This document shows, one piece after another, positions 51,909-64,000 of a DNA stretch of 64,000 nt. A model generated the notes under the pieces. The model did no database searches. It saw only the letters and a program-made list of their open reading frames with translations, and had not been told where the DNA came from. The DNA is from Tetrahymena elliotti 4EA (lineage: Eukaryota > Ciliophora > Oligohymenophorea > Hymenostomatida > Tetrahymenidae). How positions within the stretch are numbered: the first letter of the stretch is position 1; every line of letters begins with the position of its first letter. The stretch spans positions 1-64,000 of the forward strand of contig AFXF02001865.1 of NCBI GenBank assembly GCA_000231825.2. Direction: 5' to 3'. A program made the translations under genes and the position numbers.

Positions 51909-53404
51909 GGAGTCTATACTTAAAAGAATCATATAAAATAAATATGATCTTAATTAAAATCTAATACCTCTTCTATAGCATCCATTCATTCATACATACA
52001 CACTTAATAAATCTAAATAAAATTAAACTATAATTAAAAAATAGTCTTTATCCTAATTAACTAATAATTAATCCTACAGCATGATAAAGAGATCCTGGTA
52101 CTTACTTTCCTATTTAAGCTCAAATTTAAAATTAAAAATAACTACTACTAACAATTGATCTGTTAGATTGTTAACTAGTTAACTACTTAGTTAGCTAACT
52201 ATTAACAAAGTTTATTTGCTTCTATTTAGTGTTAAGAGATAAAATACCTTACTATTGAAGAACTCTTAATTATAATAAAAGTACTTATACTCTTTTGCTA
52301 ATTATATCAAAATGCATATATTTGGAATCAAAAAACTATTCATTTCCCTTTGTATTTATTCTATCCATCACCATCATTTGTAAATTTTAAAAAATTTAAA
52401 TGCCTGTTTGTTCATTTTTTTCTTCAAGTTTCCAAGTTAAAAACTAATTCAAAATTATAAAATTCAATTCTTTCTTTCAAAACTCAAAGCATGTTTTAAA
52501 TAAACAAACTATTATTTTATTTATCTCAATTTTAAAATTTTTCAAGCAGCAATTTAATTTAAAATATTCTTAAAGATTTGATCAAAATAATTAAAATCAA
52601 TAAAGAAATTCATAAAACTAGATAATTTAAAAAAATAAACTGAGAGAAAAAATTACTTGTTGTTTGTTATCCATGTCAAAAAATTTAAAAAAATCACCTA
52701 GTTTTTTTTACAATAAAATTGAAAGAAAAATTAAAGTGAAAATTCAGAATAAACATGAGAAATGTATTGAGTTAGATGTAAATCTATCTACTATCTAACT
52801 ATTTATTGACTTATATATTTATTTAGTTAGTTTTGATTTATTATTTTATTTTTTTGATTTCTGTTATAGTTAAGAATGTTTGTTTTTTTCATTCAAACAG
52901 CAAAAAAACAAGCAAGCAAGCAATTAAGCAATAAATAAATAAATTTTTGAAATTGCTAATAAAAAAGTATTAAGAATGAATTTGATATAAAGTAATTAAT
53001 TAATTAATTAGCTCATCCTAAAAAGAAATACTAAATTTTTATATTTTGTGCTCTAATAAAATAAAAATAAGTAAGTAGCAAACTTTTAGTTATATTTCAG
53101 TAAAATTTCTCAATTTAAGCAAGAAAACATTTTAAAATAAATATAGAAGTAAAATAAAGTTCGAGGCTACAAAACAAATTTTAGGAATAACTAACTAACT
53201 TTGTTGAAAATAATTAAAACAAAGTTAAATAATAAATACTATTCTTGAACAAACAGTAGGAAATTAAGCGTCTCAAGCATTTTTTTGAGTTAGAATTTAG
53301 GTAGTCATCATTCATTGCAAGTAGAAATATAGATTTGCACAATTTTCATTCTATAGTAGAGAACTACCACAAATTTATTTTGATTATTATCTTTAAGAGT
53401 ATTC
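51909..53404. other. AT-rich intergenic DNA
   Basis: Nothing coding recognised; contains short simple runs such as AAGCAAGCAAGCAA near 52911. Confidence 0.55.
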
Positions 53405-56079
53405 ATGGACCAAGAATTTTAAGATGATGATGATTAAGAGCAACAATCTCAATAAGCCGAAAGCGGATCTAATTTGAATGATGCCTCTATGAATTAAGAT
53501 GATGAGACTAATTTAAATAGCTAGCTAGAAATAAATAAAGATAAAAAATAAATGAAGCGAATATGCTTAATTCCAATTTAAAAAGAATGGAAGTCGGAAA
53601 GATAAATCTTTTAGGCTTTTTGTATGCTCTAAATTATTATTCTTTGCGTTTTTTGTGGCATCATTCTAGGTCATATGTACATAGCTACTTACTTAATTGA
53701 TTAGAGTGCCTTGTAAGAAACACAAAACTCAATACAAAACAATCTGTCTAATTAAATTCAAAGTGCTTAAAATTTATATATCGGTATCTTCAACAGAAAT
53801 TTCATCTCTCTCACTACTATAAAAAAAATATTCCTAACATCTCTTTAATTAGATGATAGTTTTTATGATACATCATTTTCTACTTTCCCTCTTAAAGGAC
53901 CTAATAAATATATACTAATCAATTAATCACCTCCTTCTCAAACTAAGTATGATCTCGAACTCAGTTCAAAATATTATAGAAATAATAAAATCTCATTAGA
54001 CTATATTTCCTATTTTTCATTATCTAATCCATAAGATTGGACTTCATTAACTACTAAGGCAGAAGAATATTTAAAAGGAGCAGACATATTAAACTATTAC
54101 CTTAAAAATTTGGTCTACTTTAAAGGATCTCAAATAAGGATTTAGGTAAAGTCTGATATTCATTCATTAATCTAATTATTGATTTATTTCATTCATTTGT
54201 GTGTTAAAAATCATAAATAATTCTATGATAAACTAATGGTTTATTTTCATTCAATAGCTTCATTGATGTTCAGTTGTTTATTTTAATCTATTCTATATAA
54301 AATTTAGTAACTTTACTTGTCATTTTCAAACGATCTATAAGTTTTTTATCCGGCAGGATCATGTTCAGTGCTTCTATCAAAAAAAGATCAGCTCACAGAT
54401 GTAACGTAGAGGAGTTGGTATTAAGCTAGTTAAACTGCATTTAAGAGCAAGCAATCAAGTTCATATTAATTAACTGGACCATACTAGGATTTAGTAAGTG
54501 ATATCCCTATAGTAACTATATCTATGCCAATAGTAAGTAAAACAGGGGATATGATAGGAGTTATAGGTGTAGACATTCTATGTTATGAATTAGATTCTAT
54601 CCTCCCACCATAAGGTGAATTGTATTCAAGCAGTAAATTATACTTAGCAAACTCAGTAGATGGTTCAGTATTGAATGACCCTGCTAAATAATTATCAAAT
54701 AATCCTTTCGGTTCAAACAAAAAATATTACTTTGTATTTGATTCACAGTACACAAACATAACTTAATCAAATTGGTAAAATTTTATTTATTACTACAGCT
54801 ATAACAATGAAATAAGATTTATTAGATATATTACAACTTTGTTGAAAATTTATTGAATAGAGAATAAATACATTTTTAATAAAAATAATTTAGGCAAGTG
54901 ATTAAGAATTCAAACTAGAGTTCCGATTCATATATAGAGTTTAGTAATGCAAATAGTAATTAGATAATAGCTTATAGATAATATGTTAGTAATGCAAATT
55001 TGGTTCAAAACTAGTTAATATTTTTTATGACAATCAGTGATGGTGATGGATTTGATGAGTATTATTCAATAAAAAGAAACTTATCATCATCATTTTAAAA
55101 AAGATAATATTATCTTATTATTGTAGAGTGTTCTGTTGTTGTCTTTTGTATTTTGTTATCTATTTATTTTGTTAAATCTATTGTTGCTCCTCTTCAAGAG
55201 TTAGCTGATTGTACTAAGGAGTTTACAAATCAAGAGAAAAAAAATAGTAATTCTTCAGAAATTAAAAAGAAAAAACAGTTCGAAGACATTAAAACAACTG
55301 ATAAAGCAATAGATTCTTTGATTTAAGCTTTTAAAAAACTGATAAAAGATTTGAGTGGCTTTAAAAAAGGAACAAGAAAAGAAAATCATTAACAAAGTGA
55401 AGACATTATTGAATATCCAAGAAGTGATGGCATTGAAACTGGATTTTATAGATTCACAAAGTTTTTATTTAATTATGAAGAATTTGTAGATAGATTAAAT
55501 AGATATATAGATTAGTTGTAAAATCTTTCTAATATGAAGAAAACAAAATAAGAAGAATTATAGGAAACAGAATATTATGATTCAAGTTAAAATGATTCCT
55601 AATATTTAAATTAAGAAAATTTATACTATAAAATAGAAGCTACTTTTTTCAATTTCATTGAAGTTTGTTTAGATAGAATCTACTATTTATCAAATGACTC
55701 AATTCATAAAGGGTAAATCCCGCAATTACATAAGGATGACTTGGATTTAGTGAAAAAAGTTTAAACTTTTTGCATTTTAATTAATTCTTGCAGTAAAAAT
55801 CTCATTATCTATGATAAATTTAGGAGCTAATCATCCAGTGTTAACGGTGGTGAATACGATGATCAATATAATGATCCTATTCAAGAAGAAGATATATCTA
55901 ATATGCCTGAAGAAAATCTTATAATTTTTGACAGAAAATCAACAATAAAGAGATTTGAAGAAATAACTACGAAGTTTAAACGAATTGAGTTATTGAATAT
56001 TTAACAACTCTTAAAAAGATAAGAAAAGAAAAATACTTAATTTTTAAATGAGATTCTCCCTAAATCCATGATTGATTGA
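53405..56079 (+). CDS. Cache-domain membrane sensor with HAMP-like linker
   Basis: Three exons (53405-54145, 54308-54774, 54894-56079) in phase, 797 residues. An acidic Gln-rich N-terminal tail precedes a first transmembrane helix (LQIIILCVFCGIILGHMYIA, about residues 75-95). The large region after it is extracytoplasmic and has Cache-type features: VFYPAGSCS, SWYQAS, PYQDL, and SMPIVSKTGDMIGVIGVDIL near residue 370. A second helix (CSVVVFCILLSIYFV) leads straight into a HAMP-like element (APLQELADCTKEF). The cytoplasmic part is helical, Lys/Glu-rich, with no kinase, cyclase or phosphodiesterase motif. By family logic it senses a small extracellular ligand. The output mechanism is unknown, as the usual catalytic domain is absent. 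Confidence 0.72.
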
Positions 56080-57109
56080 GCTCTTTATTTTTATTATCAA
56101 TAGGCCTCCAGATCGAAGACCTTTCAGATAATAACCTGAATTAATAACAAAAAAAAAATGTTCATTTTCAATCCAAAATATTTCAAAAAAAAAATATTTG
56201 ATATGATCAAAAAAAAATAGAATAAGTAATGAAAATATAAGTAATATTAAATCTTATTAACTTTGTAATTTTGCATACTTGATTACTTGCTTGCTAGTTA
56301 GTTATGTAATTATTATTCAATTATATAGCCTTGTAAAATTAGATTTATAATTACAAAAAACAAATTAAATTTATTTCTAACTTATTTTTATTCTAAATTT
56401 AATTTGTGCTTAAAATTTAATTTACTCAAAACCCCAATAAAAAAATAAAACTTTTTCAAGTTTTGACCCATGTTTTTAATACTTTTAAGATATGTTAGCA
56501 GTATTACTCACTATTATTTGTCCATTAAAAGATGAAATTTTTGATAAATAAGTAATTATAAAAATTAAAGAGCTTTCTACTAAAAATTAGATTTGTTAAA
56601 CAAATTTTAATTATAAAATTTATAGTTAATATTCTGGTTTTTATCATCTCAGTACCTCAAGATAAAAATAGTAATTATTAAGCTTTTTGAAATTAGATTT
56701 ATGAAACTAATTTTAATTTTAATTTAAAAATTTATAATTATTTTTCTGTTTTGTTTGTTATCTTATCAAAATATGAAGATAAAAAAATAAAAAAGCCCAT
56801 ATTTTTGAGGATCTGTCTATTGATGGTTTTATTAGTTCATTAAAAGACGAATTGAAGAATTTTTAAATTTCTTAGTTTTGTTATAAAGGTTGAGCTGAAT
56901 TGACTTGACTGACTACGTAAAATTGTAAGCGAATGATTTATAAATTTTAATAATTTTAAAAGGTGTTTATATGTATTTATATACATATTAATGTGTTTTG
57001 CTAATAGAATTTTATGCATGTATGCTAGAATGTAATTTAAAGTTAAAAAACGAAAGAAATTTTTATAAATTTGTGAATATTAAAAATCAAAGTGTTATTA
57101 ATAATAATT
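56080..57109. other. AT-rich intergenic DNA
   Basis: No coding sequence or repeat recognised. Confidence 0.55.
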
Positions 57110-59098
57110 ATGAGAACTACCAGCAGTTATTTTCCATTGATAGAAAAAAACAAATAGTTGAATAGAACTCAAGCAACTGAAGATTAGAATTTTAAAACTA
57201 GGCTTTCATACAATGAAATTCCATTAACAGCTTAGATTAGCAATACGAAATTAGTTAAGAAATAGTTAACAATGAATAATAGCGCTTCAACTTAATAAAT
57301 TGTAATTTGATGAATTTATCAGTTATAAATAGAATTCTATTTATTATTTTAAAAACAAATTTTATAATATACTTACTCATTGAGCTTATTAATTATTTTA
57401 TGCCTAAAAAAGAATCCTAAGAATTTTATTAAAGATTTTTCTAATAAGCTGGAGAAGCATCAGTATGATATTGAAAAAAGAGATGAGATGATTAAAGAAT
57501 TAGAATTGACAATTGAAAAGTTAAGAATTGAATATATCAATGAGAGATAAATATCAGATGAAAAAAATAGATAAATTAAAGAGTTAATAGAAAGTAATGA
57601 AAAGATTAATAACAGATTTAAAACAAACCACATAAAGTATTATTATTCATTCTCTTTCATATTTTCTTTTCAGTTTAATAGTTTATCAGTGAGTCTTCTA
57701 TTGTTTTTAATATTTTTTTTGTAATCTAATAACTTTAAGGATGGAAGAGTTGATAACAAAAGTATAATTTTATGAAAAAGAATTTTAGAAAATTAAAGAT
57801 GATGAAACAAAAGCTAACGAATAAAAAAATTTAGAGTAAGCGTATAACAAAAAAATAGAAGATTTAGAGTAAAAGGTTAAAGATATGAACAAAGAATTAG
57901 CCATTTAGAAATAATTAGTTACTGATTCAGATAAATAAAAAGCCAATTAAATAAACGAATTAAATGCAAAATTGAATGAATCTGTTTAAAGTGTGAGTAA
58001 ATTAAAAGTAAATTCTTTTCCTCAAATAAAAAACTTAGTCTAATTCATTTTTTTATAATTTATAAATAAACAGGCTGACTTAGATAAGAAGTCGCAAGAG
58101 CTTTTAAAAGCATAGGAAATTATCAGAGTTTATGAAGAAGAAAAAAAGTAAGTTGAAAACAACATTTAAAGCTTGAGAAGAACTTCAACCTTAAAACAGC
58201 AAGAATTAGAAAGTAAATTCAAAGAATAAGAAGTAAAATATAATTTTTTATTTTGCAATTGTTCTTGATAAAATTTTAAGAATTTAGCTAAAGTCAATTA
58301 GAGTTTGAAGGAAGAAATCATCAAGTTGAAGCAAGCAATAGAAGAACAGTCGTAATCTAAAACTCAGCAATAAAATGAAAACACAGAATTATCAAAATAA
58401 AATAATTCACTAAAAGTAAAGATATTTATTTATTTTTAACAATTTCTTCATAAAGATTTTATTTTGATTTAGGAATAAATAAATAAATTAAATGGTGATA
58501 ATGGAGGTTTAAATAAATAAGTTTAAGATTTTAAGAGTTAAATCAGCTCTTTAGAATAATAAATTAATACAAAAAATGACAAACTTTAAAATATGTTGAA
58601 AGAGCTTGAAAACACAAGAAACAAGCAATCATCTAATGATAAAAACTAGTAAGACCTCAAATAAAACTTTAATGACCTTAAAAAAAAATTTGATGAAACT
58701 GAATAGAAAATGTAAAATATAACTGGTGTATTACAAAACATACAAAAATCTTCAAAGAAGCTAGATGAAGCTGAGGTGAATTTTATATAAAAATTTTAGT
58801 TTTATTTTTCATTTTTATTTCTTGGAATATTTTTGTGAAATTAATTTTATTTAATAAAAAGAAAGAAATTGTTAAGAGTTTAAAATGTAATTATTGTGAG
58901 TAGTTTATTAAAGAACCTATTACTATTATTCCATGTGGCCATTCTTTTTGTTTCGCATGCAAAAAGGCATATGCTAAAGATTGTATAAAATGTGGCCCAA
59001 AAGTAAAAGTTGAAGCAATGTATAGAAATGAGCTGCTTGATGACATAATAGCAATGGTAAAAATACTGTAAAATTTACAAGCTGTCTTAAAAGTTTGA
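57110..59098 (+). CDS. Coiled-coil protein with C-terminal RING finger
   Basis: Seven exons (57110-57301, 57413-57636, 57740-58007, 58074-58232, 58281-58415, 58473-58775, 58862-59098) with consistent phases, 505 residues. The first exon is a polar head. Exons 2-6 encode one continuous coiled coil rich in Glu, Lys and Gln, about 360 residues. The last exon holds a C3HC4 RING: CNYC, then CGHSF, CFAC and CIKC, spaced as in E3 ubiquitin ligases, followed by KVEAMYRNELLDDII and a short tail. The likely role is a ubiquitin ligase that dimerises or docks through the coiled coil, in the cytosol or at a cytoskeletal structure. Introns fall between heptad-like blocks and most are phase 0. Confidence 0.82.
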
Positions 59099-60322
59099 AT
59101 ACAAATAAAACCAAGAAAATAAAACAAATACTAAAAATAAAATATTAAAATTTTAATTAAAATCTATCAATAATAAAAATAATATCCTATTTATATTTCA
59201 ATATCTATTTATTCATTAGTTGATCCAACTTCACTACTAAATATTCCTTTCCTACATCATAAAACTTCATTATTAAAAAATATAATTATGCTAAAGTAAG
59301 TCAAAAATCTATGTCTTCAAGTCAAAACTAATAAATTCGCAAAAGAACGTTTCTTTTAGGTCTAATTTGTATTTTTAATTTTCTTATCTTTTAATTACAT
59401 AAAATAAAAAACATGTTAACTCCCTACAAAAGATCTGAGTATTAAATTAATTACTGTATTTTTAAGATAATTGCTCTTTTTACTTACTAATGTTATTAGT
59501 TTATTTTTTTTGAAACAATGTATTTTCTTGTAATTAGTACTTTATTCCAAGTATATTTATTGATGAGTTGTTTTACTAAATCCTTTCAATTTAGTATCAA
59601 ATTTAACTAACTATATTTTATAAAATAGTTAAAAATTTTATTATCTTAAATTCCAATTTTATTTCATAAGATTTATTTTTTTTAGTGTAAAATTCCAAAT
59701 ATGTTTATTCATTAGTTGGACTACATTCCTTATTAATTAATAAATAATTTGAAATACTTAAACTTAAACCTCATTTATTCTCTTATCTTAATTTAATTTA
59801 CTCAAAAAGGATTAATAGTTTTATTTCCTCTTTTAAAAAGAATAAATTTATTTCCAAAAAAGTAAAAAAATCTATTCTAAGATGATAATAAAAAATAGAT
59901 ACTTATTTAATGAGGATAATTGAATAAAATAATATATCTACAAACGATAATTTGTTTATATCTTGATCCATTCATTTGTCACCTTGTAATGTTAATAAAA
60001 ATATGTTATAAAGCGATACAAATATATGAATGCATGATTGTTCATTTATTGACTAAAAATTTGAATTTCATAAAATTTATTAAAAAATTGAATTCGTATG
60101 ATATCATTTAACAAAAAGATAATTCAAAAAAAAAAAATTTGATATCATTTATTAATCAAAAATTAAAAATTAAAGTAATTAACTGTAAATATTTTAATAT
60201 TAATAATTTGTTGTTCAATTTTCAACAGACAGGAAGGACTACACTAATAAAGGAACAATAAGTTAATATAAATATAATTATAAAATAGGATAATAAAAGT
60301 GTAACATAGACTGCTAAATAAA
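59099..60322. other. AT-rich intergenic DNA
   Basis: No supported gene. The plus-strand frame at 59920-60111 has the Ile/Phe/Leu-rich composition of noncoding DNA. Confidence 0.55.
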
Positions 60323-63300
60323 ATGATAGAGACTTCTACCTAACCTAGTGAGTATGGGTTTTTTAGGAACTTAGGTTAAATAAGGCAAGCATTGATGGAA
60401 ATAAAAAATTAGATTAATACATAATCGTAGCAGTAGTAGTAAAGCGATACAAAATATCATCATCATTAAATGCAATAACAGTAGCAATAGCAATAATTTT
60501 TATCTTAATAACAATCAGATTTAAAGAACTCTGATTATATGAATAAAAGAGCTAGAAGCGTTGGGCAAGGTTCTAAAAGGTAGTATTTAAATGGTCCTAT
60601 TAGTCCTCACCTAAGCTAGTATGATTAATATAACTAAGAAAATGAGAGATTTTAGCCATAATTCGTAGTTTAAAGATAAAATTTCTTACAAGATTAAATG
60701 AATCCTTAATTTTACAATTATTAGAATCATCAAATAGATTTTGACCCTAGCTACAGCATGATATTAGAGCACGATAACTCTTTAGATTACTATAATTATG
60801 CTTAGCATGGAAGAAGTGCTCCTTCAGCTAGCTAAAGATATCATTTATTTTCTAATCATAGTCCTGTACCTAGAGACAAATCTTTTGTGAATAACAACAT
60901 ATTTTTATAAAATCCTGATGCAAGATTTTCTAATGGAAATTTAAATGCAACTAAATAAATTAACAATTCAGCTATTAGTGGAATTAATAAAAATAATGCA
61001 AATGTTTCTGCTATTTATGATAATAATTAAAGCATCAAACTGAGTAACTCTTTTGGGGGTTAAGTAAAGCAATTGCAAGATGTCACTATGGATTTTGCAG
61101 GAGATGATATAATAGAACTCAATTCATACAATAATGGTATTCATCACGATGCTAATATATCTCAAAACTCTATGATAGTAAGTAAAAGTTTTAATGAAAA
61201 TATTCAACAAGCTCAGGCTGCATCTGTAAATTAGAATTCTCAAAAAACTTCAAAAGAAGAGACTCTCTCCTCTTCAATTGTTTAAAGCAAAAAGTAAGAA
61301 TCTTAGGAATAATAGCAGCAATAGCAATAGTTGTAGTAGCACAGTTAGTAATAATAATAAATATAATAAGTACAATCCTAAGAGTAATAACAATCTCTTT
61401 AATAATAGTAACAATAGTTGAAGGAATAATAACCTCTTACTATAGCAGAAAGATTAGAAATAAAATTCCTCAAATAAACAATAGATTAATTTAGTGAAGA
61501 CAATTAAACTATCTACAATAATTTTACAGACAGCTTGAAAGTTATTGAAGCTTTGAAGAAAAAAATCTAAGAATAAGATGTTGTTATTAAGTCATCTTAT
61601 GATAAATTAAAGGCTGAATATATTAAAGTCAATCACTCTTATAAAATCCAACAAGTAAAAATTATCATTTTTTATTCAACATTTAAAATTTAATTTTTAT
61701 TAATTTACACTTTTAAAATTTTTATTAATTTACACTTTTAAAATTTTTATTAATTTACACTTTTAAAATTTTTATTAATACACTTTAATTTTTAAAGGAA
61801 TAAAATAAAAATCTTGAAAAAATGGTTAAAATTTGGAAAACTAAGTTTGAGAAGTTGAAAGAAAGTATCAAGAAAGGTATAGAGGAAGAGCTATCACATG
61901 TGCAAGAGAATCAAAATATTATATAGCAACTGACTGTGGAGAATAATTAACTGAGAGAGCTTTTAAATATTTCATACAGTGATGATCTCATCAAAAAAGT
62001 TGAATTAAAATTGGATGAAATTGAAAGTGATTTTTTTAACAACCACTGCTAAAAAAATAAACCTCCTTCAGATGTTGAGATAAAATATATGGCAACTAAT
62101 AATAAGCTTAATAAAGAATTCAAAAAATTTGTTTCTGTTGAGAAATCCTTCCAGCCTGAAAATTATTTTGCTTCTAGTATGATTTTATTACTATTTCTTT
62201 ATAAATTTTGAGCTTTAATGTTTACATTATTTTAATTTTATAGGGTAAAAAGTTAACATCTCAAGTGGCCTTCAATTTTAAGGAGGATCTTTGGAAAAAA
62301 TATCAGAATAGAAAGCTTTAAACCAAGCATAAATTATTTAGTTAGATAAAGAATAAAATGATATTGATTTACCAGACGATTATGACGATGACGATGAGCA
62401 AGATTATTCTCCTCCTTTTTCAAATACAATTTAATAACAGCTTGAATAAAAATAAAATGCTAGTAATTCGGATCAGAAATAGACTCTAACAAATGAAAAA
62501 TCATCTGAAAATAATGACTCAAATAAGGAAGCATAGCAAAACTCTTTATCTTCTGGTTCGTAATCTTAGTCTTTAAATGGAAACAAATAAAACCCTGTTG
62601 GTTTAAGTCTGAAAGATAAATTGTCTCTTTAAGAGAGTAGCAATAAATTGTAAAGTATAATGGAAAGAAGAGGAATGTCCTCGTAATTTGAATAAAATTA
62701 AAAAGAAATGTAAAGTTATCTTGAATCTAAGCAAACAGAAATGTGTAATTTCGTTGATTAGCAATAATAAGAAAAAGTAAAGCAATAGCAACTTAATTTA
62801 TTAAGTGGATTTTCAGAGAATGATGAAAATTTCGAAGAGGAAGAAGATGAGGAAGAGAAAGAATAAGTTAATAAATTTGTAGAAAATAAATCACTTTAAC
62901 AATAAAAAATTGATAATGATAAACTTCAAAAAGGCAAAGCTAATAAGCCTGATAGCTTAGTCATTGAGAGTGATAATTCCCCTGAATAATATTCTTTGGA
63001 AGTTAATTAATAAGCTACTGATTATTCTTAAAAAGCTAAAGATATTGGAACTTTACCTATTAAAAAGAACCCTGCTGTGACAAATTTATTTAATAATACT
63101 ATAAATAATGATTCTAAGTTAGTAAACTAAATGGTTAACAATGAAGACTTTGATCATGACGATGAAGATGATGATGAAGATTACGAATCTGAATCTATGG
63201 AAGATTGTTATGGATTTTCTAAACAGATTCAACCTTAAAAAGAAGTAATTGATTTCTCTGATCGTGCAAGAGCCAAAGAGTTGCTACTTTAGCAAAGCAA

Positions 63301-63985
63301 ATAGCTTTCTTAATAAATGCAAAATCCTAAATTTTTCAAGTCAAATAGCTCAGAAAAAACTGGCCCTTCTTCAAATCAAATACAACAATAAGAATCAGAC
63401 TTAACACCATAACAAAAACAAAGATAAGAATTCATAAAAATGATGGAAAAGTCTAAAAATACAATTTAATAAAACCTATAAAGCAATAAATTGAATCAAA
63501 AAAATCCAAAATTAGAAAAATTTATTGAATCAACGAAAGACAAACAAGAGATCCAATCACTTGAAAATCAGGACAAATAGAGTAAAGAAGAAAATCTGGT
63601 TAATGATCTTTTTGATGCTAAAAATTAATAAATTAAATCAAATAATCAAGATGCAGATCATGATAATAATGATGAATAAGATGAAGAAGATAACCCAAAC
63701 AATATCCCAGAAGAAAAATTCAACATAGAATATAATGATTAAGAAGATGATGACGACTAGCTAGAAGAACATAATTTTTTCAACAAGAACTAAATTTAAA
63801 ATAAAGATCAAGAATAAAAAATAACAATAAATGCAAATGAAATAGAAGATGAAGAAGAAGAAGATGATGAAGGAGAAGATTCAGGTCTACAAAATGAAGG
63901 TGAGTAAAATTATGATTTTGATAATCTAGAATCACTTAAAAAGCAACCTTACTTTAAAAATAAGAATAAAAGATATGCAAATTGA
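60323..63985 (+). CDS. Large Gln/Asn-rich, acidic coiled-coil protein
   Basis: Three exons (60323-61654, 61798-62176, 62244-63985) in phase, 1150 residues, ending just inside the window. The N-terminal 400 residues are Gln/Asn/Ser-rich with pure Gln runs written as TAG, TAA, CAA and CAG mixtures. A coiled coil spans roughly residues 405-560 (IEALKKKIQEQDVVIKSS onwards, then exon 2). The C-terminal 580 residues alternate Ser/Gln-rich linkers with acidic blocks of Asp and Glu (for example near codons 905-915 and in the last 80 residues). No catalytic motif is seen and I do not recognise the family. The layout (disordered, central coiled coil, acidic tail) suits a scaffold or a chromatin- or cytoskeleton-associated protein; this is inference. 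Confidence 0.7.
61691..61790. repeat. 25-base tandem repeat inside an intron
   Basis: About three and a half copies of a 25-base unit (TAATTTACACTTTTAAAATT plus TTTAT) fill most of the first intron of the 60.3-64.0 kb gene. Unit starts at 61701, 61726 and 61751 show the exact period. Confidence 0.85.
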
Positions 63986-64000
63986 TTAAAAAATTAAATT

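Noticed and set aside
58891..59127. Minus-strand frame of 78 codons
   Set aside because: It is the complement of the RING exon.
1..64000. Search for telomere repeats, chromosome breakage sequence, tRNA or rRNA genes and CRISPR
   Set aside because: No GGGGTT-type arrays, breakage motif, cloverleaf with a T-loop consensus, or spaced repeat array was seen by eye; a covariance-model scan would be needed to exclude tRNAs fully.

Overview
The window is a piece of ciliate macronuclear DNA that looks like Tetrahymena. It is extremely AT-rich. In every convincing gene TAA and TAG occur inside the reading frame and only TGA ends it, which is the ciliate nuclear code (TAA/TAG = Gln). Standard-code reading therefore gives only fragments; the gene models below were built by reading TAA/TAG as Gln and joining exons across short AT-rich introns (mostly GTAA...AG), with exon phases checked by arithmetic. 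The eS10 and eL36 ribosomal proteins are close in residues to what I know of the Tetrahymena proteins. No telomere repeat, chromosome breakage sequence, tRNA, rRNA, CRISPR array or transposase was seen.

Layout. 1.3-5.4 kb (-): a cyclin with a long N-terminal extension. 7.4-8.7 kb (+): a six-exon PDSS2-like prenyltransferase subunit. 9.9-11.8 kb (+): a membrane-anchored pepsin-like protein that has lost both catalytic motifs. 13.6-14.1 kb (-): eS10. 15.6-17.7 kb (-): a Vps4/katanin-type AAA ATPase. 19.1-21.95 kb (-): a tandem CCCH zinc finger joined to a Schlafen AlbA_2-type domain. 23.1-30.5 kb (+): three Gln/Asn-rich proteins, one with a SANT-like domain. 32.0-34.0 kb (+): an ABCG half-transporter. 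34.9-41.95 kb (-): three tandem, intact pepsin-like aspartic proteases with identical intron positions. 42-48.3 kb: a gene-poor stretch with one fragment resembling a DNA polymerase zeta catalytic subunit. 48.3 kb (+): eL36. 50.5-51.9 kb (+): a Rab GTPase. 53.4-56.1 kb (+): a Cache/HAMP-type membrane sensor. 57.1-59.1 kb (+): a coiled-coil RING protein. 60.3-64.0 kb (+): a large Gln/Asn-rich acidic coiled-coil protein.

Most genes are single eukaryotic transcription units with no common pathway. The exceptions are the three linked aspartic proteases, clearly products of local duplication. Membrane traffic is represented by the Rab, the AAA ATPase and possibly the secreted proteases. The most unusual items are the CCCH-AlbA_2 fusion, the dead pepsin-like membrane protein and the polymerase zeta fragment in the gene desert.
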